The translations under genes and the position numbers were made by a program. Of a stretch of 64,000 nucleotides of DNA, positions 9,564 to 20,630 are shown one piece after another; the first letter of the stretch is position 1, and each line of letters opens with the position of its first letter. The notes beneath the pieces are model-generated. The model searched no databases, was not told the origin of the DNA, and saw only the letters and a program-made list of their open reading frames with translations. The stretch is from Picocystis sp. L7 (lineage: Eukaryota > Chlorophyta > Picocystophyceae > Picocystales > Picocystaceae): the NCBI GenBank assembly GCA_020975725.1, contig QXJR01000027.1, forward strand, positions 496,001 through 560,000, given 5' to 3'.

Positions 9564-11522
9564 ATGGCTACGATGAAGACGTCACAACTGCGCGTGCGCC
9601 TGGCGCACGCGCGCGCACGAACCGCGTCCACGAAGGCGAGAGGAAGGCGCCGAGGAGCACGTGGGCAGGCCGAGGAGGGACAGGAGGCCATGAACGGGAG
9701 GCACGGTCCCGCCGGAGAGGATCAGGAGGCGAAGAAGCAGATCCGAGAGAGGCTGCGCAAGGAGATCGAACAATGTCGCGCCGCACTCCTCGAAGCAGAC
9801 AAGAAGCTGATGGAGCTGCGGCAGTCCGAGCCCGCAGAACGCAGCACCGGCTCGAGGGAAGGCAAACGTCCCCACAAGGCCAACACGCACTACACCTTCC
9901 AGCCCGGCGAGGAAGCCGGGCAACGCAGCGGAAAGAAGAAGTCCGGACAGAAAGAATCCAGCGGCACCAAGAGGAAGACCCCCTCCCGCGCCTGGGACAA
10001 CCCCAGGGAGCAGAAGCGTATCAAGTTTGCGCAAGAGAGGGACAGGAGGATGCACAACATGTGGAACTCCTGCCTGTCCATACTCAAGATGCTCACCAAA
10101 CACCGCTATGGCTGGCCGTTCCTGACGCCGGTGGATGCAGTGAAGCTGAACATACCGGACTACTACGACATCATCCAAAACCCGATGGATTTTGGAACCA
10201 TAGAGAAGAGAATCCAGGACGGGTACTATGATTCGCCCTTGAAGTTTAGAGACGATGTGAGGCTTGTGTTCAGCAACTGCAGGATCTACAATAAACCAGG
10301 ACAGGACGTCCGCTTCATGGGAGACTCCCTGGAAGCTGTGTTTGAGAAGCGGTGGGACAACTCTAGAATTGAATCCAAGCTAGAAGAGGAAAAGTCAAGA
10401 CTCGCAGCCGAAGAGGAAGAGATCGCAAACACTCCCATCATGTCAGACAGCATCCCAGATGCCCAGGCACTGCAATCTCAGCTGGCCAACCTTTCCCGGG
10501 AACTGGAAGAGATTAAGGGCGGAAAGAAGGGTCAAGTGAAAAGCCCAGACATGGACTTCCGTCCGACGAGAGCGATGACGTTCGACGAGAAGCGTACGTT
10601 GTCGGTGAATTTGGGCAACCTGCCAGGTGAGAAATTGTCCAGAGTTGTGGAGATCATTCAGCAAGGGACCGGTGACATCAACCAAGGCGAAGACGAAATA
10701 GAGCTGGACATCGATGCGCTTGACAACGACACCCTTTGGCGCCTTGACAGGTACGTCAAGTCCTGCTTAAAGATCAAGTCAGGGAAGCGATCCAGGTACT
10801 CGGATGGGGAAAAGATGGGTCGAGTGCAGAGCAACCTGGAGGGTACCGTCAACGAGCTGGCCCAAGTCGAAAGCAAACTGGACGGCCGGCGGGAGGACGA
10901 GGTGGACATCGGCGGCGTGGCTGCAACTGAGGGTGGCGATGTGGAGATCGAGCAGGACAAGAACATGGACAGCAGCTCGAGTAGCAGCGACTCCGAATTT
11001 TCTAGTGATCTTGAGGATGGGGGTTCCAAGAAACCCGAGCCAGCCGGTGAAGAGGGTGGTGATTCGAAAGATTCAAAAGAAGCTGGGTTGAACAAGCCGG
11101 CCGCGTTTGATGTCAACGAAGCTTCAACCTCCTTCCCCCTCACTACGAACAAGGCGGACACTCCCAAGTATGGCAGTCCGCAGGGGGGAGCCGAGCAGAC
11201 CAATCACGGGGGTTCCGGTGAGGTCGCCGGAGCCCAAGGAACCCCTGCCGCTCTGCCTTTGCAGGAAGAGCACGAGGTGCATGCGACCAATCCAACTACT
11301 CCCTCTGTACCAATGGAGAAGCAGCAGGATCTTCCGGCAACGGATGCAGGGGAGAACAACAATACCTCCCCAAGGGCTGACAATGCGGATATAGCCGGGA
11401 GAACAAGCACCCCCGTTACGGATGACAATGTGCAGCCATCCCAGCCCTGTACCATGAAGGAGCCCCCCCATCAAGAGCAGCAAGCCGCTGCTAATGGGGA
11501 CGCTCTTGCAAATGCCACGTGA
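9564..11522 (+). CDS. BET-family bromodomain protein (GTE/BRD type)
   Basis: 652-aa single-exon protein. Residues about 160-270 form a bromodomain (WPFLTPVDAVKLNIPDYYDI, then NPMDFGTIEKRI and NCRIYNKPGQDV, with the acetyl-lysine-contacting Asn in the last motif). An acidic helix follows, then an NET (extra-terminal) domain at about 335-415 (MTFDEKRTLSVNLGNLPGEK to DIDALDNDTLWRLDRYV). One bromodomain plus NET is the plant and algal GTE arrangement; animal BETs have two bromodomains. Family members bind acetylated histone H4 and recruit transcription factors in the nucleus. The C-terminal third is Ser/Glu/Pro-rich and probably disordered. The ATG at 9564 is first in frame and is followed by a basic N-terminus. 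Confidence 0.93.
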   Translation: MATMKTSQLRVRLAHARARTASTKARGRRRGARGQAEEGQEAMNGRHGPAGEDQEAKKQIRERLRKEIEQCRAALLEADKKLMELRQSEPAERSTGSREGKRPHKANTHYTFQPGEEAGQRSGKKKSGQKESSGTKRKTPSRAWDNPREQKRIKFAQERDRRMHNMWNSCLSILKMLTKHRYGWPFLTPVDAVKLNIPDYYDIIQNPMDFGTIEKRIQDGYYDSPLKFRDDVRLVFSNCRIYNKPGQDVRFMGDSLEAVFEKRWDNSRIESKLEEEKSRLAAEEEEIANTPIMSDSIPDAQALQSQLANLSRELEEIKGGKKGQVKSPDMDFRPTRAMTFDEKRTLSVNLGNLPGEKLSRVVEIIQQGTGDINQGEDEIELDIDALDNDTLWRLDRYVKSCLKIKSGKRSRYSDGEKMGRVQSNLEGTVNELAQVESKLDGRREDEVDIGGVAATEGGDVEIEQDKNMDSSSSSSDSEFSSDLEDGGSKKPEPAGEEGGDSKDSKEAGLNKPAAFDVNEASTSFPLTTNKADTPKYGSPQGGAEQTNHGGSGEVAGAQGTPAALPLQEEHEVHATNPTTPSVPMEKQQDLPATDAGENNNTSPRADNADIAGRTSTPVTDDNVQPSQPCTMKEPPHQEQQAAANGDALANAT

Positions 11523-11940
11523 AGTGGAGCCAAGGCCAAGGGGATGTGGACTCTTTTGGGTCCATCCCTTCTCACGGGAATAGGACAGCCACTCTTGGTG
11601 GATTGGCATGCTTGGGCTCTTGCAACAAACTCTGTGTGGGCACTTGAAAGGATGTCGCTCAACGCCATTTATCTGTGAACAGGTCAATGGGCGGTAGTGT
11701 CGCAGAAACAGGCAGGAACCTTGATGTAGGAACCTGGATCGAGTCACCCCTGCAGAAACTCAAAGGGTGAACAGAAAAGAATAAGTTGGTGATCGACCCA
11801 TGCCAAAATCCTAGAGGTGTTTTTTGAATAAATGTTGCTAAAAGTTCTGTAGTATGAATTACATGCATAGGTATCTTGTAACTGTGTCTTCATTGTGATG
11901 CACTGTGCATCCATTTCAACGGTGATAGACTTGTGTTTGC
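11523..11940. other. Intergenic: convergent 3' flanks
   Basis: 418 bp between the BET stop and the acetyl-CoA carboxylase stop on the opposite strand. An AATAAA at 11828-11833 on the plus strand could be a distant poly(A) signal for the BET gene. No gene is seen. Confidence 0.5.
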
Positions 11941-14900
11941 TTAGCTGTCCGAACTCCCAGACATTGAAGCAGCAAGATTTCGAATTGCTCGAAACAAGGC
12001 TGCATTGTTCGTGTCCAAGGGACACTTTGAAAGCACGTCTCGCGCTTCATCCAGGATACTTGAAGCCTCCAAAACGCGATTGGAGCAGCTTTTGTCTGCA
12101 AAAGACTCCATCCAAAGAGCGGTGGATCTATCATCGTCCCAGGACGACCCTGACTCAGAGGCAACGAAACGCGCCTTCAGCATGGACAGCTCATCCTTCC
12201 TTGTCCTCAGAGCACTGGTGCAATTGCTAAGATAGATCTCTTCTGCCATTCTACGCCGGAGCCTCCAGTAGAAAAACGTGCGGGCAGAATGCCATGGAAC
12301 CGTGTCTCTTATAACATGCTTTTGCTTCATGCGCCAGGGTGTGTCATGCATCTCTGCAAAGTGGATTGCAGCACTTCGGTACAGAGGCAACAGCTCGTTT
12401 TCACGTTGCATTGCCATGCGCCGTTTCGAAGTGGCAACGTCATCACTAGTTGCAGTTGCACCCGCTTCATGAAGCTCCCTCAATTGGGTGTCCAGTCTGC
12501 GCATGGCTTTGATAAGGTCATTCTCTCTGAACTTGATCTCCACAATCCCTTCAGGTTCCAGAACACCCCCTCGGGCTGATGGATCCGCATACATCTCTAT
12601 CATTTTGTTGTTGATTTGTGCATCTACAACAACCCATGCACCGCCCCTCAGTTCTCCACCTGGAGGGACATATACGAATACTGGTTGTTTGTACTCCCTA
12701 AGGCGATCGACGATATGTGACCCAGCTTGTAGCACTCCTTCCAGGAGATCGCGCTGCCCGCCGCTAAAACCACGCCAATTGGCAACCACAAACAGTGGAA
12801 GGGATTCCTTCCCAAACTCTTCAATGGCCTGCGCAGTTTTTTCCGCGCTGTCCGGGAACCACACTTGACCTGCCTGGGGCACAACTCGCTCAGAAGAATC
12901 CGGCATCCCAGGATCTGCAGGTACAGTAACCATGACAGTGGAGGTCTCCACAGCTACGACACCAATCGGTATCCCACCAAGCCTTGCCCGACCAGTGATA
13001 ACTGTGCGTGCCCAACCCGACTGTACTTCATTCCAACTTCCCTGGTCAAAAAGGCCTGTGACGGATTCCTGCATGTTTTCCGAACTGTCTGAACCTGCAA
13101 TTCCCAACCTGGCGTCAAAGGCGCCTCCCCGGGGAGAATATCCCACCGGCCTATCCACAGGGTCTTGAGCAGCAATCACTGGTGGAATACCACCTACATG
13201 GATAGGCATGTAGCTGATCCATTGCAGTATAGAAAGAGCTCCGGCAAGGTCATCTTCAACAGTAATGTGCGAGACACCATTGACACCCATGACCTTATGC
13301 CCACCAAGTTGCATGTGAGAAGTGTAAACTTCTCTACCAAGTACTTTGTTCAAAGCGGCATAACCTGTAAGTATGATTGGCTGGTCTAAGCGTTGAATGA
13401 CACGCCGACCAAGGCGTGCAAGGTAAGCTCCGATTCCAACAGTACGACCCGTCACCATCGTGATGGTGAGTCCTTCAGAGAAAGCACGTGAGTAGGCACC
13501 TGCAATTGCACCAGAAGCTGATAAGCACTCTACGCCCAGTCCTTCGTCCTTGCCCACAATGTCCCGCAAAACAAAGTGCTTAGAGCCCCCTACATACTTC
13601 TCTTCAAATCTTGCAACATCCGAACCGTGCTTCTCCAAAACCTCTGTGTAGTCAGCCTCGTCCAAATACAGGTATTCAAAGCCTTTAGAGAGATTGTCCT
13701 CCTCCACCCAGTGAATTTTGAACTTCTGCTTCAGTTCCTCTGCAAGGCCTATTCTTGCTCCGGAATTCGCAGCCAGATAAACGCACGGCAGTTTTGCCTG
13801 CAAAGAGTACTCAACTGCTGCCTTGAAGAGGGCGTCCTCATAAGGGCCGAAGGATCCAGCCTTAAAGGTGACATCATTAGCAACCACAACCACGCGGCGC
13901 CCTTCTGGTGCCTCCGGTGTGCGCATAAGAATATTCCATGCAACCATACCTATGTCATTCTGGCCGGGCAGCCTTGCAACTGGGCGAAGTGCATCCACGG
14001 CACTGCCGTTAAGGACATCGTCCACGTTGACGTGATCATTCAATGCAAGCTCTGTAGCTTCGACCAGTTTTATGGAGGAATCTAAGTTCTTTCCATGGCG
14101 CACCCAGAGCTCTCCCAAAGCTTCCTCAAAAAGTGCGGGAAAGTCATAGCAGTAGGTAGTGTTCTGTCTCCTTGCAGCAATCCTCTTTGTCATCAGGAAC
14201 TCCAAAGGCTCGTAGGGTGCGTTCAGTGGCTTCCCTTGCATGGGTCCAGTACCCGCGTAAGTCCCATTTACTTCTCTGTACACGTCCGCAGAGGCTTCAT
14301 GCCCAGACAGGTTGGAAACAACCAGGCGCCATGCGGGGTGGTTGTCAGGAGCACGTAACCTGACTTCAACTTGCGAAACCGCAGTGTGGCGCAGCATCGA
14401 TCTGCGTCTTTCTGCCAATGCCTTTGCTGCACACCTGAGAGACTCTGCAACCACAGTGTCATTCTGGTTAGTAACAGTCGGTAACTCAGGCAAGGACGCA
14501 AGGAATATGCTAGCCCAATCTGCGCCTCGAACACGGCTGTCCTCGTCGTCATACATAGCGCGTTCAAGTTCGGTGAGGGCATCAGCTAGAGATTCTTCGA
14601 CTTCTTCGACAGCGGCAAATGCGCATGCTTCAGCAATCTTCAGTTCGTCATTGCCGCCAGCTGCCGCAAACCTTGCAGCAGCATGCGTAGCTGCCATACG
14701 CCTTACCAAACCTCGTAGAAAAACCCTTCTGGCAAGAGGCGCCTTTGGATGTGGACGCTCGTTGACCACGTACAGATGCCACTGTCTATTTCTAGACAGG
14801 CAGTGCTTTGGTCCAGAGGGGATTGACGAAAAACGTAGCAGTTCCAGAGCTGCAGAAACAGGTGGTTCTACATGACGAAGGAGGGGATCCTTGCAAAACG

Positions 14901-17900
14901 TTTGGCTGTCAGAATCGAACCTAAAACCACATCGCCATGGCACCAGCATTGCAAGAGGTAGATTTCTCGAATTGCCACCTGAGCAACAAAGCAGGCTTAA
15001 GGTTTGAACCCCAGCACTTCTCAAGTGCCGGCTATTAGCCAGAACTGTTTGTGTAAGAACCTCTGAACGGGATTCTGTGGCCTCGTCACCACTACTCGCA
15101 TCAGATGAAAATGAGCTATGTCTCCTGTGTGCTCGGGACATGCTACCTGATCCATTTTCCAGGGCATCTTCATGGCCAGTCAGAGCAACGTGCAAAACAC
15201 CCCTCTGCGTCTTTTCTTTGCATTCTGAGAAAGCGGCGAGCACGGTTGGCATAGCCTCACGAAGCTGATCCACTGACTTTGCAACAAGCATGACGTGGGG
15301 TGCAACACTGTTGCTCGAAGCACTGAACTCGTCAACGTACTCATTTGCCTTCCACGTTGCAAGGAAGCAGCCGGATGGGATCCCTTCACGAGTAACAATC
15401 ACACTGTCACAAAGAAGCGGATGATAAGCTCTCCGGATATACACTTCAAGCACCCGCATAACAAGGGTGACATCTGGGCTATCAAGCAATGAGGCCAGTG
15501 CATCTTCCATTGCTGCTGGGGCCTCAACCAAGTTCGCCATCCGCTGTTCCAATGTAGGACCTGCAGCTCTCTCAAGTCCGGCATACAGTCCCTCATCTTT
15601 GGTTGCTTTCCGGCACACTGGTCCAACATCCCTCGGTGACTTGACTCCAGCTTCTCTAGGAGAACCATCTTCGAAGATGTCCAGCCCAGTGAGTGCGCGA
15701 GCAGCCACGGTCCTTAGCTCCCCTAGAAGACTGTGCTCAAGCATTTGACGAGCTGTAGCTGCAAGGGTGTGGTAGGCACTTCCTTGCAGGGCTGCAATCA
15801 GTCGCAGCTGCGATCGAAATGCTGACGGATTGGTCAGGGCTACGGAACCAAGCAGTGCACTTACAAGTGCACACTTCCTCTGAACCCCCTGGTGACTGAC
15901 AACAATGTCTACCACAGATTCAAGGTCATCTTTGAAATCTAATCTCAGTCGGTCGATCACCTCGGATTCAGTCTTGTTGGTCTCCCCGCCAAACAGAGAC
16001 TCAACATCCAGGAAATGCTGAATCAGCTCTGAAACAACATGGTGGGTGTAAATCTCCCGTCCGCCAGCATGCGCAGCAGCTAACGAAAACAGAGGCTTCA
16101 GCACATTGGAAAGATTAGCTTTCTCGAAGGAGTTTGCAAAATGAATAGCTTCCTGCATGACGGTCGTCAAACTAAGTGCAGGGAACTTCGGAAGGCATAG
16201 ACCTCCATAGTATTCTTCATCGATGCCTTCCTGCACTCCAATTTCAGCATTGGCATTCGATAGCATTGCTGAACCCAGTTGGCTTTCAAAGTTCTTCACA
16301 AGCCGGTCAAGGTCCGAGTACAAAGAAGCAGGGATGTGGGACTTGATGGCACAAACTTCCTCTTTCCACTGCAAAAGTGCAAGGCATGGCTCTGCAAGCC
16401 CTGACAGCAACTGCTCCATAACTTGGTCGACATCCACATCATATCCCTTGAGCAGATCGTCAAGCTGATTCATTGTAACTTTGAAACGCTGATCGACACG
16501 AGCCTCGACAACTTTTGGAGGGCCAGTAGCAACAGGCCAGGGCTCTACAAAGGGGGAAGCTTTTTTTACTGCTGTCGGGTCGTCAAGTTCAAGCTCACCG
16601 ATCATATCCCCTGCCGCCATAGCGTAGCCCTCGACCATGTGAAAGCTTATTCTCCCAGCAGCGGGCGACAGTAAAGGCATAACCATTTTCATGACTTCCA
16701 CTTCCGCATACAACTGATTTGCTTCTATGTGCGCTCCATCATCCACAAGCTTGCGAACCAACTTTCCAGTGGTAACTGCCATGAGCTTAGATGGGTCGTG
16801 CTCATTTTGCAATAAGCATGTCTTTCCATCAATGGACAAGCGAGTGCCTACTGCCTCCTTTTCCCAGTGGATGACATGTGCCCTTCCATCGAGTTGCATC
16901 AGGATACCCCCGTCTCTCAACGTTCGAGCCTCGACATAGATTGTACTGTTGTTGAGATGTAGACCAAAGCTCCCACGCCCCTTCTGGGTAACCTTAACGT
17001 GATACTTGTTTCCATCAATGAGAATAGACTCTTCATACGCTGTGAGGCTGAGTCTGCTTGGTGGAATCTGCCCCTTGCTTAAGTACCCAAGGTAATCAGA
17101 TCTTCTCTCTGCACTGTGCTGCATTGCCCCACGAAGGGCACCTGCTGCCACAGCAACATGCCAGGGAACTGGCTCGGAGCGCACCTGGGCAGCGATACGG
17201 CCATCAAGCCAACCAGTATGAATATTGTTTCCAACGAATTCTTCGCTTTTGATCATATCCACTGCGTAATCCACGATGGTACGAATTTCTCCTCGAATGT
17301 TGAGCTCACGCAGCGCCACTACCATGTTCTTGATGGCCTGCGTCCTTGTATCACCATGCGCAAAGAGATGGCCGAATTGGCTATCGCTATACTCGTGAAT
17401 GGCACCATGAGATCCCACAGAAAAATATCCCCATACTTCCTTGCTGCTTCGAAAATTCAAGGCATCAATCGCACCACTTGTTGGTTTGAATCCATCGTCA
17501 GGGTCCTCTGAAGTAATGCGGACGGCGACTACATGCCCCTGCGGAGCAACAGCTCGTGCGGTTGTAAAGTCAATCTCTTTGCTACCCTCTACATCAAACC
17601 CATACAACGAGCGAATGTCAGGGATCCTACAGAGTGGAATGCCCATTCCTATCATGACTTGAGCAGCTGGAATGTTGACCCCACTTATCCATTCTGTCAC
17701 TGGATGCTCAACCTGAAGGCGTGGATTCAGCTCCAAGAAAAAGAATTCCTGAGTTTCTATCAGAAACAAATACTCCACCGTTGCAGCTCCAACATAACCT
17801 ACTTGGCGGGCCAACTCACACGCTTTCTCTTCCATCAGCCGCAACACCTCAGGAGCAGCAGCAGTGACTGGTCCTTCTTCGATGATTTTTTGGTGCCTGC

Positions 17901-18849
17901 GTTGTACTGAGCAATCTCTCGAGAAGATGCTGCAGACATTGCCATACTTGTCTGCCAGCAACTGGACTTCTAAATGCCGAGAGAGTGGAGCGAGCTTCAT
18001 GGCAAACACCGGAGAGCCTGGAACCTCGCCTTGGACTTGCTTGAATGCATTCATAACATCGTCATCGCTTTGAACCTTCCGAATACCTTTTCCGCCACCG
18101 CCCCACGACGCCTTCAACATGATGGGGTATCCAATATTGCGGCAAGACTCAAGAGCTTCCTCTGGAGTCTTGATGCAGGCCTTGTCATAAACGTCTGTAG
18201 GAATGACACCATCACATGCCTGATAACTAAGACGGACACCTGACCCGCTCCATGGAAGGGTTGGTACTCCAGCAGCTTGGGCCAGAATGCAAGAACCAAC
18301 TTTGTCACCCAAGGCGGCCATTGGACCGGCAGGAGGGCCCAAGAATGCAATGCCAGAAGCTGTCTCTGACAAAGCATTCGGCAGGTCTGGATATTCAGAT
18401 GCATGCCCCCAACCTGGCCATACAGCATCCACGCAGCTTCTTTCTGCAACTTGGACAATGAGGGGAACGTTGGCATAGTTGTTGTTGTTTGTTCCACCTG
18501 GCACTTCTACAAATTGATCAGCCAATCGGATGTGCTCTGCATTGGCTTTCATGTCCTCTGGGGAGGCCATGACCACAATTGGTAGTATTCTCTCATTTCC
18601 AAAAGTTTTGCTAGCCCACATGCGGATGCTTCTAATGAACTTCACGCCAGCGATCCCGTTGTTAGCCACCAGGACACTTCGAATGACTTTATCACCGCCA
18701 TTGGTTTCCACAAATCTTTCCAGGATCTGCGCATTGAGTTCTGATAGCTTGAATCCACTTTTGTGTCTCTGCAAGGACCTACGGTTCTCTGCCAAGGGTG
18801 GCAGCGTGGAAAGAGAGTTTTTGTAATGGAATTCCATATTCCCCGTCAT
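11941..18849 (-). CDS. ACC1: Homomeric (multidomain) acetyl-CoA carboxylase
   Basis: 2302-aa uninterrupted frame. Acetyl-CoA carboxylase makes malonyl-CoA from acetyl-CoA, bicarbonate and ATP. Domain order: biotin carboxylase from residue about 50 (SVLVANNGIAGVKFIRSIR, then the ATP-grasp loop SWGGGGKGIRKV), the biotinyl domain with EVEVMKMVMPL (biotin-accepting Lys at 721), a long central linker region, and the carboxyltransferase halves (including NDVTFKAGSFGPYEDALFKA and GYSPRGGAFDARL). Length matches eukaryotic homomeric enzymes (about 2200-2300 aa). The N-terminus is short with no obvious transit peptide, so a cytosolic enzyme supplying fatty-acid elongation is favoured. A plastid form cannot be excluded without transcript data. 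Absence of introns across 6.9 kb underlines how intron-poor the genome is. Confidence 0.97.
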   Translation of the reverse strand: MTGNMEFHYKNSLSTLPPLAENRRSLQRHKSGFKLSELNAQILERFVETNGGDKVIRSVLVANNGIAGVKFIRSIRMWASKTFGNERILPIVVMASPEDMKANAEHIRLADQFVEVPGGTNNNNYANVPLIVQVAERSCVDAVWPGWGHASEYPDLPNALSETASGIAFLGPPAGPMAALGDKVGSCILAQAAGVPTLPWSGSGVRLSYQACDGVIPTDVYDKACIKTPEEALESCRNIGYPIMLKASWGGGGKGIRKVQSDDDVMNAFKQVQGEVPGSPVFAMKLAPLSRHLEVQLLADKYGNVCSIFSRDCSVQRRHQKIIEEGPVTAAAPEVLRLMEEKACELARQVGYVGAATVEYLFLIETQEFFFLELNPRLQVEHPVTEWISGVNIPAAQVMIGMGIPLCRIPDIRSLYGFDVEGSKEIDFTTARAVAPQGHVVAVRITSEDPDDGFKPTSGAIDALNFRSSKEVWGYFSVGSHGAIHEYSDSQFGHLFAHGDTRTQAIKNMVVALRELNIRGEIRTIVDYAVDMIKSEEFVGNNIHTGWLDGRIAAQVRSEPVPWHVAVAAGALRGAMQHSAERRSDYLGYLSKGQIPPSRLSLTAYEESILIDGNKYHVKVTQKGRGSFGLHLNNSTIYVEARTLRDGGILMQLDGRAHVIHWEKEAVGTRLSIDGKTCLLQNEHDPSKLMAVTTGKLVRKLVDDGAHIEANQLYAEVEVMKMVMPLLSPAAGRISFHMVEGYAMAAGDMIGELELDDPTAVKKASPFVEPWPVATGPPKVVEARVDQRFKVTMNQLDDLLKGYDVDVDQVMEQLLSGLAEPCLALLQWKEEVCAIKSHIPASLYSDLDRLVKNFESQLGSAMLSNANAEIGVQEGIDEEYYGGLCLPKFPALSLTTVMQEAIHFANSFEKANLSNVLKPLFSLAAAHAGGREIYTHHVVSELIQHFLDVESLFGGETNKTESEVIDRLRLDFKDDLESVVDIVVSHQGVQRKCALVSALLGSVALTNPSAFRSQLRLIAALQGSAYHTLAATARQMLEHSLLGELRTVAARALTGLDIFEDGSPREAGVKSPRDVGPVCRKATKDEGLYAGLERAAGPTLEQRMANLVEAPAAMEDALASLLDSPDVTLVMRVLEVYIRRAYHPLLCDSVIVTREGIPSGCFLATWKANEYVDEFSASSNSVAPHVMLVAKSVDQLREAMPTVLAAFSECKEKTQRGVLHVALTGHEDALENGSGSMSRAHRRHSSFSSDASSGDEATESRSEVLTQTVLANSRHLRSAGVQTLSLLCCSGGNSRNLPLAMLVPWRCGFRFDSDSQTFCKDPLLRHVEPPVSAALELLRFSSIPSGPKHCLSRNRQWHLYVVNERPHPKAPLARRVFLRGLVRRMAATHAAARFAAAGGNDELKIAEACAFAAVEEVEESLADALTELERAMYDDEDSRVRGADWASIFLASLPELPTVTNQNDTVVAESLRCAAKALAERRRSMLRHTAVSQVEVRLRAPDNHPAWRLVVSNLSGHEASADVYREVNGTYAGTGPMQGKPLNAPYEPLEFLMTKRIAARRQNTTYCYDFPALFEEALGELWVRHGKNLDSSIKLVEATELALNDHVNVDDVLNGSAVDALRPVARLPGQNDIGMVAWNILMRTPEAPEGRRVVVVANDVTFKAGSFGPYEDALFKAAVEYSLQAKLPCVYLAANSGARIGLAEELKQKFKIHWVEEDNLSKGFEYLYLDEADYTEVLEKHGSDVARFEEKYVGGSKHFVLRDIVGKDEGLGVECLSASGAIAGAYSRAFSEGLTITMVTGRTVGIGAYLARLGRRVIQRLDQPIILTGYAALNKVLGREVYTSHMQLGGHKVMGVNGVSHITVEDDLAGALSILQWISYMPIHVGGIPPVIAAQDPVDRPVGYSPRGGAFDARLGIAGSDSSENMQESVTGLFDQGSWNEVQSGWARTVITGRARLGGIPIGVVAVETSTVMVTVPADPGMPDSSERVVPQAGQVWFPDSAEKTAQAIEEFGKESLPLFVVANWRGFSGGQRDLLEGVLQAGSHIVDRLREYKQPVFVYVPPGGELRGGAWVVVDAQINNKMIEMYADPSARGGVLEPEGIVEIKFRENDLIKAMRRLDTQLRELHEAGATATSDDVATSKRRMAMQRENELLPLYRSAAIHFAEMHDTPWRMKQKHVIRDTVPWHSARTFFYWRLRRRMAEEIYLSNCTSALRTRKDELSMLKARFVASESGSSWDDDRSTALWMESFADKSCSNRVLEASSILDEARDVLSKCPLDTNNAALFRAIRNLAASMSGSSDS

Positions 18850-20630
18850 TCTGTTGGTTCTGTCCCGAATTCACGCTGCACGACATCCCCATCGATCCAG
18901 ACGCCAGCCATTGGTGTACCGGGTCATGTAAAACGATGCGAATCCAAGTGTGCGACGTCCAATTCTTCTGTCAGTCCCTCGTTCGCTCGCAAATCGTTCG
19001 AAGTTTGTCGTGCGGTGTCGGCCTCTCCCAACAGGTCCACGCCCTATCCTCGCCCCAACGACCCTCCTGCAATAACTTTCGAATTTCTCGAACCTCTGCG
19101 CTTCATCCTCGTTCTTCCTTCCGAGATGGTCAACCTTCCACCATCTGGTCTGTGGAAGGCAGGAAACGCAAAGGATACCTCGTTGCAAAACGACCGGGCC
19201 GATAACGACGACGCACCTGGCCACTTCGTTCACTCAAGGACGGTTTCGGGAGGTGTACTACCAGGTCTTGAATCCTGCACGTTGCATGTGACGCCACTTG
19301 AAATCGGAGAAGAGCGCAGAGGCACGCGCCTTGGTGTCGCAACGCGTCGGCAAATGGCGTCGAACATGTTCCTGCGACCCGAGGAAATAGGGTGCAACTG
19401 GAAAGAGAAGGTGCATCTGCGGAAAACGATGCCAGTTCGAGGGGGGAAAAGGGGTGCATCTGGACCCTTGGGTGTGGCTTTTGAGAACTCGGCGCAGCAG
19501 CGGGGATGAAAGGGAGTTCGATCGGGTTTAGAGCGGACCAGACCTCGGGTTCGAAAGGACCTTGGCCCGGTTTCGAAAGGGGACGTCCTGGACGGTCTGG
19601 CGAACGGTCGGGGAGGTCCAGGTCAGAGCTACCTCGACGGTACACGTCCAGAATGGGGCCAAGGTATCAAAGGAAATGCCCAGGACGTGCGCGTCACGTG
19701 TCGAATACCGCAGAGGGATCCTCGACTTCATCGTTCAAGTGTCGGGGCGCACGTCATCCCCGAAGGCCGTCCGATGTCCTTTTACCGTGGAGGATATCGA
19801 TCAGCAGCCCAGGATTCCTCGACGGGAAACATCCATCGATGTGTTTTAGGCGGGGGTATCAGTCTTCCGAGACCCCCGAAACTGGCGGGTGTTGCATCTC
19901 CTCAAGGACACGAAACGGAAGAACACACATGCGACCAGCAGAGATACACCGAGCTCGTACGGATTTCCGTACATGCCAGGTTGGATGTGTCCTCTCCGCC
20001 AGCTGGGAGAACCAGCGCCGCCCTTCCATGTGCACCCGGCCGAAGCCGGGAAGAAACAACAGCCACGATCTGTTTTCGCCTTCAGCTTCTCAATGTAAGG
20101 TCGGCCAATTCCGATGATGAGTACTCCGATTGCTCTCCCAGAGGGCTGGAATGACACTGCATGGGTCTATGCCACGATCGGCGACGTGTGCACGGCAATA
20201 AAGTGAACGAACCAAGTGGTTTGTTGCACACTGGTGCAGAGAGGGGCCCTCAAGGCAATAGGAAGAGTCTTTCCGCAGGGCATCGTACCACAGGGAAACG
20301 GATGAAGATTGGAAAATCGTTTCATTTTGTTCACACCGTAATGCAGCGACACGGTGCGTTCGGTTCCTGAAGCTGTGTATGCCTCCTAGCTGATGAGCAA
20401 TTGTTGCTGACATCCACAGTCAAATTGGATGCCAAATTCCAGTGTTTGTCAGCAGTTACCAACCAATATGCTATTATCTTGGCTGAAACACACGTAGCGC
20501 GGTTCTACGGACAAAACCCCCAGATGGAAGACCAGGCAAGTACAGCTGTGGCTTGCAGGAAGCCAACGTGTGCTTTCAAGCGTAGGTTCCAGTTATTCAT
20601 GTGTGCAAACAATACCAGCCTGAGAGAACA
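18850..20630. other. Intergenic, no recognised gene
   Basis: 1.78 kb upstream of the acetyl-CoA carboxylase and downstream of SLD5. Frames of 100-250 codons are open on both strands, but none shows family motifs or convincing composition. The stretch 19690-20110 has several weakly protein-like frames that could hide a small spliced gene. A 6-bp stem with a CGAA tetraloop lies at 20035-20050, and a near-match to the recurrent promoter motif (GATATCGAT) is at 19794-19802. No tRNA or known RNA fold was found. Confidence 0.45.

Noticed and set aside
20035-20050. Stem-loop CCCGGC-CGAA-GCCGGG as a SECIS or known RNA element
   Set aside because: There is no SECIS core and no upstream in-frame UGA gene; too short to call.
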